This document shows positions 14,015 through 20,279 of a stretch of 20,279 bases of DNA, in pieces. Below the pieces are notes generated by a model. That model was not told the origin of the DNA and made no database searches. It was given only the letters and a program-made list of their open reading frames with translations. Every line of letters begins with the position of its first letter. The stretch's first letter is position 1. The DNA is from JAEYFP01 sp964566545 (GTDB lineage Bacteria; Bacillota; Clostridia; Lachnospirales; Lachnospiraceae). A program made the translations under genes and the position numbers. The DNA is taken from contig CAZMIX010000044.1 in NCBI GenBank assembly GCA_964566545.1, positions 1 to 20,279 of the forward strand. The letters are read 5' to 3'.

Positions 14015-15574
14015 TCAGCTCAATATTTTCTTCAAATCCTCCTGCGGCGTGCTGATCGGAGTAATTTGATAATTTTCCACCAGATAATCCAACACATTTT
14101 TAGATACAAATGCCGGAAGCGTCGGACCTAAATAAATATTCTTAATCCCGAGATACAAAAGTGATAATAACACACATACTGCCTTCTGCTCATACCAGGA
14201 TAATACAAGCGTCAGCGGCAAATCGTTTACGCCGCAGCCAAACGCTTCCGCCAAGGCAAGCGCTACCTTGATTGCGCTGAAGGAATCGTTGCACTGTCCC
14301 ATATCCATGATTCGGGGCAGACCGCCTATCATCCCCAAATCCAGATCGTTAAAGCGGTATTTTCCGCAGGCAAGTGTCAGAATTACGCTGTCAGCAGGCG
14401 TCTTTTGCACGAATTCCGTGTAGTAATTTCTTCCCGGTCTTGCGCCGTCACAACCGCCCACAAGGAAGAAATGCTTGATTGCGCCATCCTTCACCGCCTG
14501 TATCACCTGATCTGCCACACCAAGCACCGTTCCGTGTCCGAAGCCGGTCGTCAGCACGGAGCCTCCGTTAATGCCGGTCATCACATGATCCTCCAAATAA
14601 CCGCCAAGCTCCAACGCCTTTTCGATCACAGGCGTAAAATCCTTATCCTCGCCAATATGCACAAGCTCCGGATAAGATACGACCTCCGTCGTAAATACGC
14701 GATCCGCATAACTTGGTCGAATCGGCATCAGGCAGTTTGTCGTAAATAGAACGGCTCCGGGCATTCCGGAAAATTCTTTCTGCTGGTTCTGCCACGCCGT
14801 GCCAAAGTTACCCTTTAAATGTGAGTATTTTTTAAGTTCCGGATAACCGTGTGCCGGCAGCATTTCTCCGTGTGTGTAAATATTGATCCCTGTGTCCTTC
14901 GTCTGCTCCAATATGAGCTTCAAATCTAACAAATCATGGCCGCTGATTACGATAAACGGACCCTTTTCGATTGTCATTTTGACCTTGGTCGGAACCGGAG
15001 TTCCATAAGTCTCGGTATTCGCCCGATCCAGCAGCTCCATGCATTTTAAGTTTACTTCGCCAACCTTAAGCACAACGGGGAGCAGCTCTTTCATACTTAG
15101 ATCGGCGCTGATTGCCGAAAGCGCCTGATAGAAGAATGCATTTACCTGATCGTCCTCATAGCCCAGCACGAGTGCATGATACGCGTAGGCTGCCATGCCG
15201 CGGAGCCCGAACAAGATCAACGACTTTAATGACCGAATGTCCTCATCCGCCTTCCATATCTGATTCATATCATAATTTGCAGCGCTGCCTTCCGCTTTCG
15301 CCGTTTCGGCGTGTACCCGGCCGATCAATGCCTGCAGCGTCTCATCATTAAAATTCACATTTGTGATCGTTGTAAACAATCCTTCGATCAAAAGCCTCGT
15401 CGCAGCCCTCGTTCCTTTATCTCCCGATGCTTTCACTAGCTCGATCAACGCTCCTGTCAGTTGATCCTGAAGCCCTGCCGTCGGCGCCTTTTTGCCGCAA
15501 ACACCTGCCATTCCCGTACAGCCGGTGCCTCCCGCAGTCTGTTCACATTGAAAACAAAACATATTTTTTTCCAT
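14015..15574 (-). CDS. hcp: Hybrid-cluster protein (hydroxylamine / NO reductase), class I
   Basis: Cytoplasmic iron-sulfur protein, 519 aa, of the Hcp/prismane family. It was first described as a hydroxylamine reductase and is now mainly linked to nitric oxide removal. The N-terminal cluster motif is C-x2-C-x8-C-x5-C (CFQCEQTAGGTGCTGMAGVC), the class I arrangement of strict anaerobes. Hybrid-cluster ligands are visible in order: His in ISGHDLLDL, Glu in THGEM, Cys in TTNCLMP, Cys in VGGCDGARPGRN, Cys in LACGKYRFN, Cys in GQCNDSFSA, then Glu and Lys in WYEQKA. ATG 15574 is chosen because AGAGAGGT lies 6 nt before it and the protein then starts next to its cluster motif; the reading from 15610 adds 12 unlikely residues. 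It is divergent from a Crp/Fnr gene with a shared operator candidate. Confidence 0.96.
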   Translation of the reverse strand: MEKNMFCFQCEQTAGGTGCTGMAGVCGKKAPTAGLQDQLTGALIELVKASGDKGTRAATRLLIEGLFTTITNVNFNDETLQALIGRVHAETAKAEGSAANYDMNQIWKADEDIRSLKSLILFGLRGMAAYAYHALVLGYEDDQVNAFFYQALSAISADLSMKELLPVVLKVGEVNLKCMELLDRANTETYGTPVPTKVKMTIEKGPFIVISGHDLLDLKLILEQTKDTGINIYTHGEMLPAHGYPELKKYSHLKGNFGTAWQNQQKEFSGMPGAVLFTTNCLMPIRPSYADRVFTTEVVSYPELVHIGEDKDFTPVIEKALELGGYLEDHVMTGINGGSVLTTGFGHGTVLGVADQVIQAVKDGAIKHFFLVGGCDGARPGRNYYTEFVQKTPADSVILTLACGKYRFNDLDLGMIGGLPRIMDMGQCNDSFSAIKVALALAEAFGCGVNDLPLTLVLSWYEQKAVCVLLSLLYLGIKNIYLGPTLPAFVSKNVLDYLVENYQITPISTPQEDLKKILS

Positions 15575-15615
15575 TCCGTTACCTCTCTTTCCCTCACTTG
15601 CAAAACGCAACCACT

Positions 15616-15643
15616 TTGCTTGCTTTTATACTCTATTTATACT
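15616..15643 (+). promoter_or_regulatory. Candidate promoter of the Crp/Fnr gene
   Basis: TTGCTT (15616-15621) and TATACT (15638-15643) are 16 nt apart. Transcription would start near 15650, just before the palindrome at 15664-15677, so the regulator could repress its own gene. Confidence 0.45.
15636..15641 (-). promoter_or_regulatory. Candidate hcp -10 box
   Basis: TATAAA on the minus strand (15641-15636). There is no recognisable -35 box. Its centre is exactly 32 bp from the centre of the palindrome at 15664-15677, the spacing expected for a class II Crp/Fnr-activated promoter (site at -41.5). Confidence 0.5.
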
Positions 15644-15663
15644 ATAATCAAAACAGCTTTTCC

Positions 15664-15677
15664 GTTGTTATTACAAC
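15664..15677. promoter_or_regulatory. Crp/Fnr-type operator candidate GTTGT-TATT-ACAAC
   Basis: A perfect 5-4-5 palindrome with TTGT-N4-ACAA core, the general layout of Fnr-family sites (TTGAT-N4-ATCAA in Fnr). It lies between divergent hcp and the Crp/Fnr gene, upstream of the hcp -10 box and downstream of the regulator's own promoter. It therefore suits activation of hcp and autorepression. Confidence 0.6.
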
Positions 15678-15702
15678 ATTTCTTAAAACAAAGGGATTTT
15701 TT

Positions 15703-16380
15703 ATGAAAAAATATTTACCAATTTTAAAAGAATCAGATTTATTTATGGGGATGGATGAGTCAGAAATTGAAGAGATGCTGCTCTGCTTGTCGGCACGCAC
15801 GCAGACTTTTAGCAAAAATGAAACAATTTTACAAAGCGGGGAACAGGTTTCTGCCGTCGGGATGGTTTTGTCCGGTCTTGCACTTGTTGAAAGAGAAGAT
15901 TTTTGGGGAAACCGATCCATTATTTCTGAAATATCGCCGGGAATGATCTTTGCGGAGACCTATGCCTGCCTCTCTCAGGTTCCGATCGAGACAAGCGTTA
16001 TGGCAAGCGAGGAGACCGCCGTCATGTTTCTCAACGTCAGGAAAATCCTCACCGTCTGCACCTGTGCCTGTTCGTTCCATTCTCAGCTCATTCAGAATCT
16101 ATTAACTGCGGTCGCACAAAAAAATATTACACTAACGAGAAAAATACAGCATATTTCTTTAAAAACGATTCGGGACAGACTGTTATCCTATCTGTCCTTT
16201 GAGTCTTTCAAAGCCGGAAGCTCCGTCTTTGAAATCCCCTTCAACCGGCAGCAGCTCGCCGACTATCTGTCCGTTGACCGCAGCGCTCTATCCAGCGAAA
16301 TCAGCAAGCTGCAGCGGGAAGGGATTCTTTCCTGCAATAAAAATAATTTTAAGATTTTATCTCACCACCCCTCGTTGTAA
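15703..16380 (+). CDS. Crp/Fnr-family regulator, probable HcpR-like activator of hcp
   Basis: A 225-aa regulator. Residues about 10-120 are a cyclic-nucleotide-binding-like beta barrel (NETILQSGEQVSAVGMVLSGLALV), followed by the dimer helix and a C-terminal winged helix (about 165-222) with recognition region RQQLADYLSVDRSALSSEISKL. A C-x-C-x-C cluster (VCTCACSFHSQL) lies just before the dimer helix. It might bind a metal or cofactor, but it is not the N-terminal cluster of Fnr. The frame is open upstream to 15427 over hcp, but ATG 15703 matches the family N-terminus and has AAAGGGA about 7 nt upstream. Being divergent from hcp suggests sensing of nitrosative stress. The name HcpR is inference; the signal cannot be read from the sequence. 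Confidence 0.9.
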   Translation: MKKYLPILKESDLFMGMDESEIEEMLLCLSARTQTFSKNETILQSGEQVSAVGMVLSGLALVEREDFWGNRSIISEISPGMIFAETYACLSQVPIETSVMASEETAVMFLNVRKILTVCTCACSFHSQLIQNLLTAVAQKNITLTRKIQHISLKTIRDRLLSYLSFESFKAGSSVFEIPFNRQQLADYLSVDRSALSSEISKLQREGILSCNKNNFKILSHHPSL

Positions 16381-16423
16381 CACGAGAAAACATGTTGCAA
16401 ACGAAAAGGCAGGGAAATGGTAA

Positions 16424-16464
16424 AAAAGCTAGAGGCAGAATATTGATTTCCGCCTCTAGCTTTT
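16424..16464. terminator. Strong bidirectional intrinsic terminator
   Basis: AAAAGCTAGAGGC (16424-16436) and GCCTCTAGCTTTT (16452-16464) are perfect complements, with three further GAA/TTC pairs inside. The A-tract and T-tract make it work in both directions. It serves the Crp/Fnr gene (stop 16380) and the converging exporter operon (stop 16472). Confidence 0.92.
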
Positions 16465-16471
16465 ATCAATT

Positions 16472-18364
16472 TTATTCCAGTTCAAAAGCGCCCGTATAAA
16501 GCTGGTAATACTTCCCCTTCTCCTCCAGAAGCTGTTCATGGCTGCCGCGCTCCACAATGCGGCCCTGTTCAAGCACCATGATCACATCGGAATTTTTGAC
16601 CGTGGAAAGGCGGTGTGCGATGACAAATACAGTACGCCCCTGCATAAGGATGTCCATACCACGCTGCACAATGGCCTCCGTACGCGTATCGATCGAGGAA
16701 GTAGCCTCATCAAGGATCATGGCCGGAGGATCGGCTACCGCCGCTCTCGCAATTGCGAGAAGCTGCCGCTGTCCCTGTGACAGGTTTGCTCCATTTCCGG
16801 TCAAGGGCGTATCGTAGCCTTGCGGCAGACGGGTGATAAAATCATGCGCGCCGGCCAGCACCGCCGCTCCCCTGCACTCCTCATCTGTAGCGTCAAGATT
16901 TCCGTATCGGATATTTTCCATCACCGTTCCCGTAAACAAGTTTGTATCCTGCAGTACGATGCCCAAAGACCGCCGCAAATCCGCTTTTTTAATCCGGTTG
17001 ATATTGATGCCGTCATAATAGATCTTACCGTCCGCAATATCATAAAAGCGGTTGATCAGATTCGTGATCGTCGTCTTTCCTGCTCCGGTAGCTCCTACAA
17101 AAGCGATTTTCTGTCCGGGCTTTGCAAACAGCGTAATGTTGTGCAGGACGAGCTTGTCATCCGTATAGCCGAAATCCACATCCTCCATCCGTACATCTCC
17201 GGAAAGCTTCGCATAGGAAACGGAGCCGTCCTCGTGAGGACATTTCCATGCCCACATTTCCGTACGTTCCAAACACTCCCTGAGCACACCGTCCTCTTCT
17301 CTGACATTGACGAGTGTCACGTCGCCTTCGTCCGACTCCGGCTTTTCGTCGATCAGTTCAAAAATTCTTGTCGCGCCCGCAAGTCCCATCACGACCGCAT
17401 TGACCTGTTGGGACACCTGATTGATATTGCCCGCAAACTGCCTTGTCATGTTCAAAAACGGAACGACAATGCTGATGCTGAACGCCATGCCGGAAATGCT
17501 CACATTTTTCATCCCTGACATCAGGAACAGACCGCCGCACAAGGCTACGATAACGTAGAGGATATTTCCGATATTGTTTAAGATCGGACCGAGCGTATTC
17601 GCATATTTATTCGCCCGCTCCGCGTCGTCAAACAACGAATCGTTGATCGCGTCGAACGCTTCCTTGCTCTCCTCTTCATGGCAGAATACCTTGATCACCT
17701 TCTGTCCCGTCATCATTTCCTCCGCAAAGCCCTCCACCTTACCAAGCGCGATCTGCTGCCGGATAAAATATTTTGCGGAGCCGCCGCCCACTTTTTTTGT
17801 GATCTGATACATCACAAACACGCCCGCCAAAACGACAAGCGTCATCCAAATGCTGTAGTACATCATGATGCTAAACAGCGTCATGACCGCAATACAGGAT
17901 ATCATCGACTGCGGAATGCTCTGCGAAATCATCTGTCTGAGCGCGTCGATATCATTTGTATAGTAACTCATGATATCCCCATGGTTGTTCGTATCAAAAT
18001 ATTTGATCGGAAGATCCTGCATACCGTGAAACATCCGCACGCGCAGCTTTTTTAACGAGCCCTGCGTGATAACCGCCATCATCCGGTTGTACGCAAGAGA
18101 AGCTGCAAGGGAAAGAATATAGCAGCCGGCCAGCAGACCGACAAACCCGACAATCCGCCCGGATACGGATTCCCAGTCACCGCTCTCCCACGAATTTTCT
18201 ATGAGCGAAATAATATTCTGCATAAAGATAGAAGGAATCGAGGAAATGACAGCATTAAAAATAATGAATACGATTACGGCCGGCAGCATGGTGGGATAAA
18301 ATTCAAAAATCATTTTCAACAGGCGTTTCATAATGCCCTTTTTCACAATTCTTTTATTCTGCAT
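16472..18364 (-). CDS. ABC exporter half-transporter, catalytic (BmrD-like) subunit
   Basis: A 630-aa fused membrane-ATPase protein. Six membrane helices fill about residues 15-330. The nucleotide-binding domain has Walker A GATGAGKTT from residue 424, Walker B ILDEATSSID with the catalytic Glu, and switch His in IAHRLSTV. The signature is LSQGQRQ rather than LSGGQ. With the partner gene this gives one normal and one degenerate ATP site, the pattern of heterodimeric exporters such as BmrCD, LmrCD and TM287/288. A roughly 40-residue insert between the two halves contains TEMWAWKCPHEDG, also seen in clostridial relatives by my recollection. ATG 18364 has AGGTGA 5 nt upstream and overlaps the partner's stop by 11 nt; the longer frame to 18451 lies inside the partner gene. 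Drug or lipid export is likely; the substrate is unknown. Confidence 0.93.
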   Translation of the reverse strand: MQNKRIVKKGIMKRLLKMIFEFYPTMLPAVIVFIIFNAVISSIPSIFMQNIISLIENSWESGDWESVSGRIVGFVGLLAGCYILSLAASLAYNRMMAVITQGSLKKLRVRMFHGMQDLPIKYFDTNNHGDIMSYYTNDIDALRQMISQSIPQSMISCIAVMTLFSIMMYYSIWMTLVVLAGVFVMYQITKKVGGGSAKYFIRQQIALGKVEGFAEEMMTGQKVIKVFCHEEESKEAFDAINDSLFDDAERANKYANTLGPILNNIGNILYVIVALCGGLFLMSGMKNVSISGMAFSISIVVPFLNMTRQFAGNINQVSQQVNAVVMGLAGATRIFELIDEKPESDEGDVTLVNVREEDGVLRECLERTEMWAWKCPHEDGSVSYAKLSGDVRMEDVDFGYTDDKLVLHNITLFAKPGQKIAFVGATGAGKTTITNLINRFYDIADGKIYYDGININRIKKADLRRSLGIVLQDTNLFTGTVMENIRYGNLDATDEECRGAAVLAGAHDFITRLPQGYDTPLTGNGANLSQGQRQLLAIARAAVADPPAMILDEATSSIDTRTEAIVQRGMDILMQGRTVFVIAHRLSTVKNSDVIMVLEQGRIVERGSHEQLLEEKGKYYQLYTGAFELE

Positions 18365-20099
18365 TCTGCTCACCTGCCTTATTCTGGGATAAATAAATGT
18401 CCCTGTATACCTCGTTGCCTGCAAGCAACTCTCCGTGGTTGCCAATCGCAAGAATCGTGCCGCCCTCCATGATCAGGATGCGGTCCGCGTCCTCGACCGA
18501 AGCCGTCCGCTGTGCGATGATGATTTTCGTCGTCTCCGGAATAAATTCCCTCATCGCCTTGCGGATCAGCGCATCCGTTTTTGTATCAACCGCACTCGTC
18601 GAATCATCCAGAATAAGGATTTTCGGTTTCTTTAAAAGCGCTCGCGCAATACATAACCGCTGCTTCTGTCCACCCGAAACATTTGTGCCGCCCTGCTCGA
18701 TATAAGTGTCATAGCCCTGTGGGAATCGGGAGATAAATTCGTCTGCCTGCGCCAGCCGGCAAGCCTCTTTGATTTCCTCGTCTGTGGCTTCCTTGTTGCC
18801 CCAACGGAGATTTTCCTTAATTGTGCCGGAAAACAGCACATTTTTCTGCAATACGACCGCTACCTGATTTCTCAGAGATTCCAGATCGTAGTCCCGCACA
18901 TCCACGCCTCCGACTTTAACAACACCCTCCGTCGCATCGTAAAGTCTGGAAATCAACTGAATCAGCGAGGATTTGGAAGAGCCTGTGCCGCCGATAATAC
19001 CGATCGTCTCACCCGAACGAATATGCAGGTCGATTCCCTCAAGCGCCATGCGTGACGCTGCTTTGGAATATTTAAAGCTGACATTTTCAAAATCCACGGA
19101 GCCGTCTTTTACCTTTATAAGCCCATCTTTCGGACTTTGCATCGTGCTTTCCTCTTCTAATACCTCCACGATACGATGCGCAGATTCCCCGGCGATCGTA
19201 ATCATCACGAATACCATGGACAGCATCATCAGGCTGCTTAAAATCTGAAAACTGTATGTGAGCAGGGCGGAAAGCTGTCCTACATCCAAATCCAGACCCC
19301 TTGACGTGATGATCGTATAGGAGCCGTATGACAATACAAAAATCATAACCGTATAAAGACAAAACTGCATCAGCGGATTGTTGAACGCCAGTATTTTTTC
19401 CGCACGCGTAAAGTCCGCGCAGACATCCTCTGCCGCGCGTTCAAACTTTTCCTTCTCATAGTCCTCTCTCACATAGGACTTCACGACACGCATGCCGGCC
19501 ACATTTTCCTGAATGGAGCTGTTGAGCGTATCATACTTACGGAACACCTTTTTGAACAGCGGCATCACCTTGCGGATGACCAAATACAGGCCAACGCCCA
19601 AAACCGGAATGACGAACACAAAGATAAACGCCATCCTTCCGCCCATGATGAACGCCATCGTAAAGGCAAAAATGAGCATCAGCGGGCAGCGGATCGCCGT
19701 CCGGATAATCATCATATAAGCGTTCTGCACGTTGGACACGTCCGTCGTCATTCTTGTTACGAGCGAGGATGCCGAAAATTTATCAATATTTTCAAATGAA
19801 TAAGTCTGTATCCGGTAAAACAGATCCTTTCGTAAATTGCGGGCAAATCCGCTGGAAGCGGTGGCGCATTCCGTGCCCGCAATCGTTCCGAACAGGAGCG
19901 ACAATCCCGCCATGAGTACCAACAGCAGCCCGTATTTCACAAGAATCCCATATTCGCTTCCCGCCTTGATTTGATTGACGAGCATCGCTATGATAAACGG
20001 GATAATACATTCCATAATAACTTCAAACGATACGAGTATCGGTGCCATCAAAGATGGTTTTTTGAATTCCCGTATGCTTTTCGCAAGTATTTTATACAT
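18354..20099 (-). CDS. ABC exporter half-transporter, degenerate-site (BmrC-like) subunit
   Basis: A 581-aa fused membrane-ATPase protein with six membrane helices in about residues 15-310 and a nucleotide-binding domain after 335. Walker A is GGTGSSKSS (from 370) and the signature VSGGQKQR is intact. Walker B reads ILILDDSTSAVD, with Asp in place of the catalytic Glu, and the switch His is Gln (IIAQRTASV). The partner's signature is altered in the matching way, so the two proteins should form an asymmetric exporter. ATG 20099 is chosen because it fits the family N-terminus (MYKILAKSIREFKKP), follows AGAGGAAAG, and sits in TAATG with a small upstream reading frame. A TTG start at 20153 in the same frame would fall in the leader hairpin and is rejected. 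It is first in a two-gene operon. Confidence 0.93.
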   Translation of the reverse strand: MYKILAKSIREFKKPSLMAPILVSFEVIMECIIPFIIAMLVNQIKAGSEYGILVKYGLLLVLMAGLSLLFGTIAGTECATASSGFARNLRKDLFYRIQTYSFENIDKFSASSLVTRMTTDVSNVQNAYMMIIRTAIRCPLMLIFAFTMAFIMGGRMAFIFVFVIPVLGVGLYLVIRKVMPLFKKVFRKYDTLNSSIQENVAGMRVVKSYVREDYEKEKFERAAEDVCADFTRAEKILAFNNPLMQFCLYTVMIFVLSYGSYTIITSRGLDLDVGQLSALLTYSFQILSSLMMLSMVFVMITIAGESAHRIVEVLEEESTMQSPKDGLIKVKDGSVDFENVSFKYSKAASRMALEGIDLHIRSGETIGIIGGTGSSKSSLIQLISRLYDATEGVVKVGGVDVRDYDLESLRNQVAVVLQKNVLFSGTIKENLRWGNKEATDEEIKEACRLAQADEFISRFPQGYDTYIEQGGTNVSGGQKQRLCIARALLKKPKILILDDSTSAVDTKTDALIRKAMREFIPETTKIIIAQRTASVEDADRILIMEGGTILAIGNHGELLAGNEVYRDIYLSQNKAGEQNAE

Positions 20100-20158
20100 T
20101 AATTTCTTTCCTCTCTTCTTTGCTTTCCCATCGTATAAAAAAAGAACAGCCAACCCAT
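20099..20158 (-). CDS. Possible 19-residue leader peptide of the exporter operon
   Basis: ATG at 20158 opens MGWLFFFYTMGKQRREERN, and its TAA overlaps the exporter start as TAATG. It begins about 19 nt after the predicted transcription start and runs through the terminator-like hairpin and the T-run (codons TTC TTT TTT TAT). The ribosome binding site is weak (only GTCGAG), which lowers confidence. Leader-peptide attenuation is known for Bacillus subtilis bmrCD; similarity here is in layout, not sequence. Confidence 0.4.
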   Translation of the reverse strand: MGWLFFFYTMGKQRREERN

Positions 20159-20169
20159 GCGGGAAAGCT
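20137..20169 (-). terminator. Candidate attenuator hairpin in the exporter leader
   Basis: On the minus strand AGCTTTCCC (20169-20161) and GGGTTGGCT (20156-20148) can fold over a GCAT loop, with two internal T-T mismatches and one wobble. A run of seven T (20143-20137) follows after GTTC. A competing perfect 8-bp pairing exists between GCTTTCCC (20168-20161) and GGGAAAGC (20129-20122) further downstream. Confidence 0.45.
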
Positions 20170-20183
20170 ACTCGACTTTATTT

Positions 20184-20212
20184 ATTGTATCGAAATATTT
20201 TTCATTTGTCAA
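20184..20212 (-). promoter_or_regulatory. Promoter of the ABC exporter operon
   Basis: On the minus strand a perfect TTGACA (20212-20207) and TACAAT (20189-20184, one mismatch) are separated by 17 nt. Transcription would start near 20177, leaving a leader of about 78 nt before the exporter ATG. In the 67 nt to the right of it I see only a short CTGTC-N5-GACAG repeat (20251-20265). Confidence 0.8.
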
Positions 20213-20279
20213 CGGCAGACGGCACTTTCAAAAATTTTCAGTCGGGTATGCTGTCGGCCAGACAGAGCGCGCCCCAGCC

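Noticed and set aside
15427..15702. In-frame extension of the Crp/Fnr protein by 92 codons
   Set aside because: It lies antisense to the hcp N-terminal coding region and across the divergent promoters, and the family N-terminus matches ATG 15703.
16371..16386. CTCGT-N6-ACGAG hairpin across the Crp/Fnr stop codon as a terminator
   Set aside because: Five pairs with no T-run on either strand, and a much stronger terminator lies 40 nt downstream.
16820..17518. Plus-strand open frame (232 codons) opposite the second ABC subunit
   Set aside because: Shadow of the ABC gene; no recognisable domain and no suitable ribosome binding context noted.
20251..20265. CTGTC-N5-GACAG near the right edge as an exporter operator
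   Set aside because: Short, about 40 nt upstream of the -35 box, and no regulator gene is visible in the window to connect with it.

Overview
The window looks like chromosomal DNA from an anaerobic gut-type Firmicute, most likely Lachnospiraceae or a related clostridium. The reasons are AGGAGG-type ribosome binding sites, consensus sigma-A promoters, a clostridial uxuA/uxuB pair, a class I hybrid-cluster protein, a DUF5685/J-domain gene pair and a BmrCD-like heterodimeric ABC exporter. The assignment is by gene style only. No stretch longer than 300 bases lacks a gene, and I saw no RNA genes, CRISPR arrays, IS elements or prophage genes.

Left part (1-9393): hexuronate catabolism. A truncated YesM-type sensor kinase and a cupin-AraC regulator read leftwards. 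Divergent from araC are uxuA and uxuB, which overlap by 4 nt and carry fructuronate via mannonate to 2-keto-3-deoxygluconate (KDG). After an interposed AAA ATPase/DUF4143 gene with its own consensus promoter come kdgA and kdgK on the minus strand (KDG kinase and KDPG aldolase, the aldolase carrying an extra VOC domain). A divergent IclR-family regulator follows, and a perfect 17-bp palindrome lies just downstream of the kdgA promoter. Together these cover fructuronate to pyruvate plus glyceraldehyde-3-phosphate. The isomerase (UxaC) and a transporter are not in the window.

Middle part (9410-13899): a minus-strand run of four closely spaced genes. They encode a membrane GGDEF-EAL protein with an extracytoplasmic ABC_sub_bind-like sensor, a membrane zinc-ribbon protein, a DUF5685 protein and a J-domain protein with a Cys-rich tail. 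The DUF5685 protein has two Asp-rich motifs that resemble squalene/phytoene synthases. I regard this as the least understood part of the window.

Right part (14015-20279): hcp is divergent from a Crp/Fnr regulator, with a palindrome placed exactly where a class II activator of hcp should sit (nitrosative stress module). A strong bidirectional terminator separates this from a two-gene heterodimeric ABC exporter operon. The leader of that operon contains a consensus promoter, a terminator-like hairpin, a competing pairing and a 19-codon ORF ending in TAATG at the exporter start. This resembles translation-linked attenuation.
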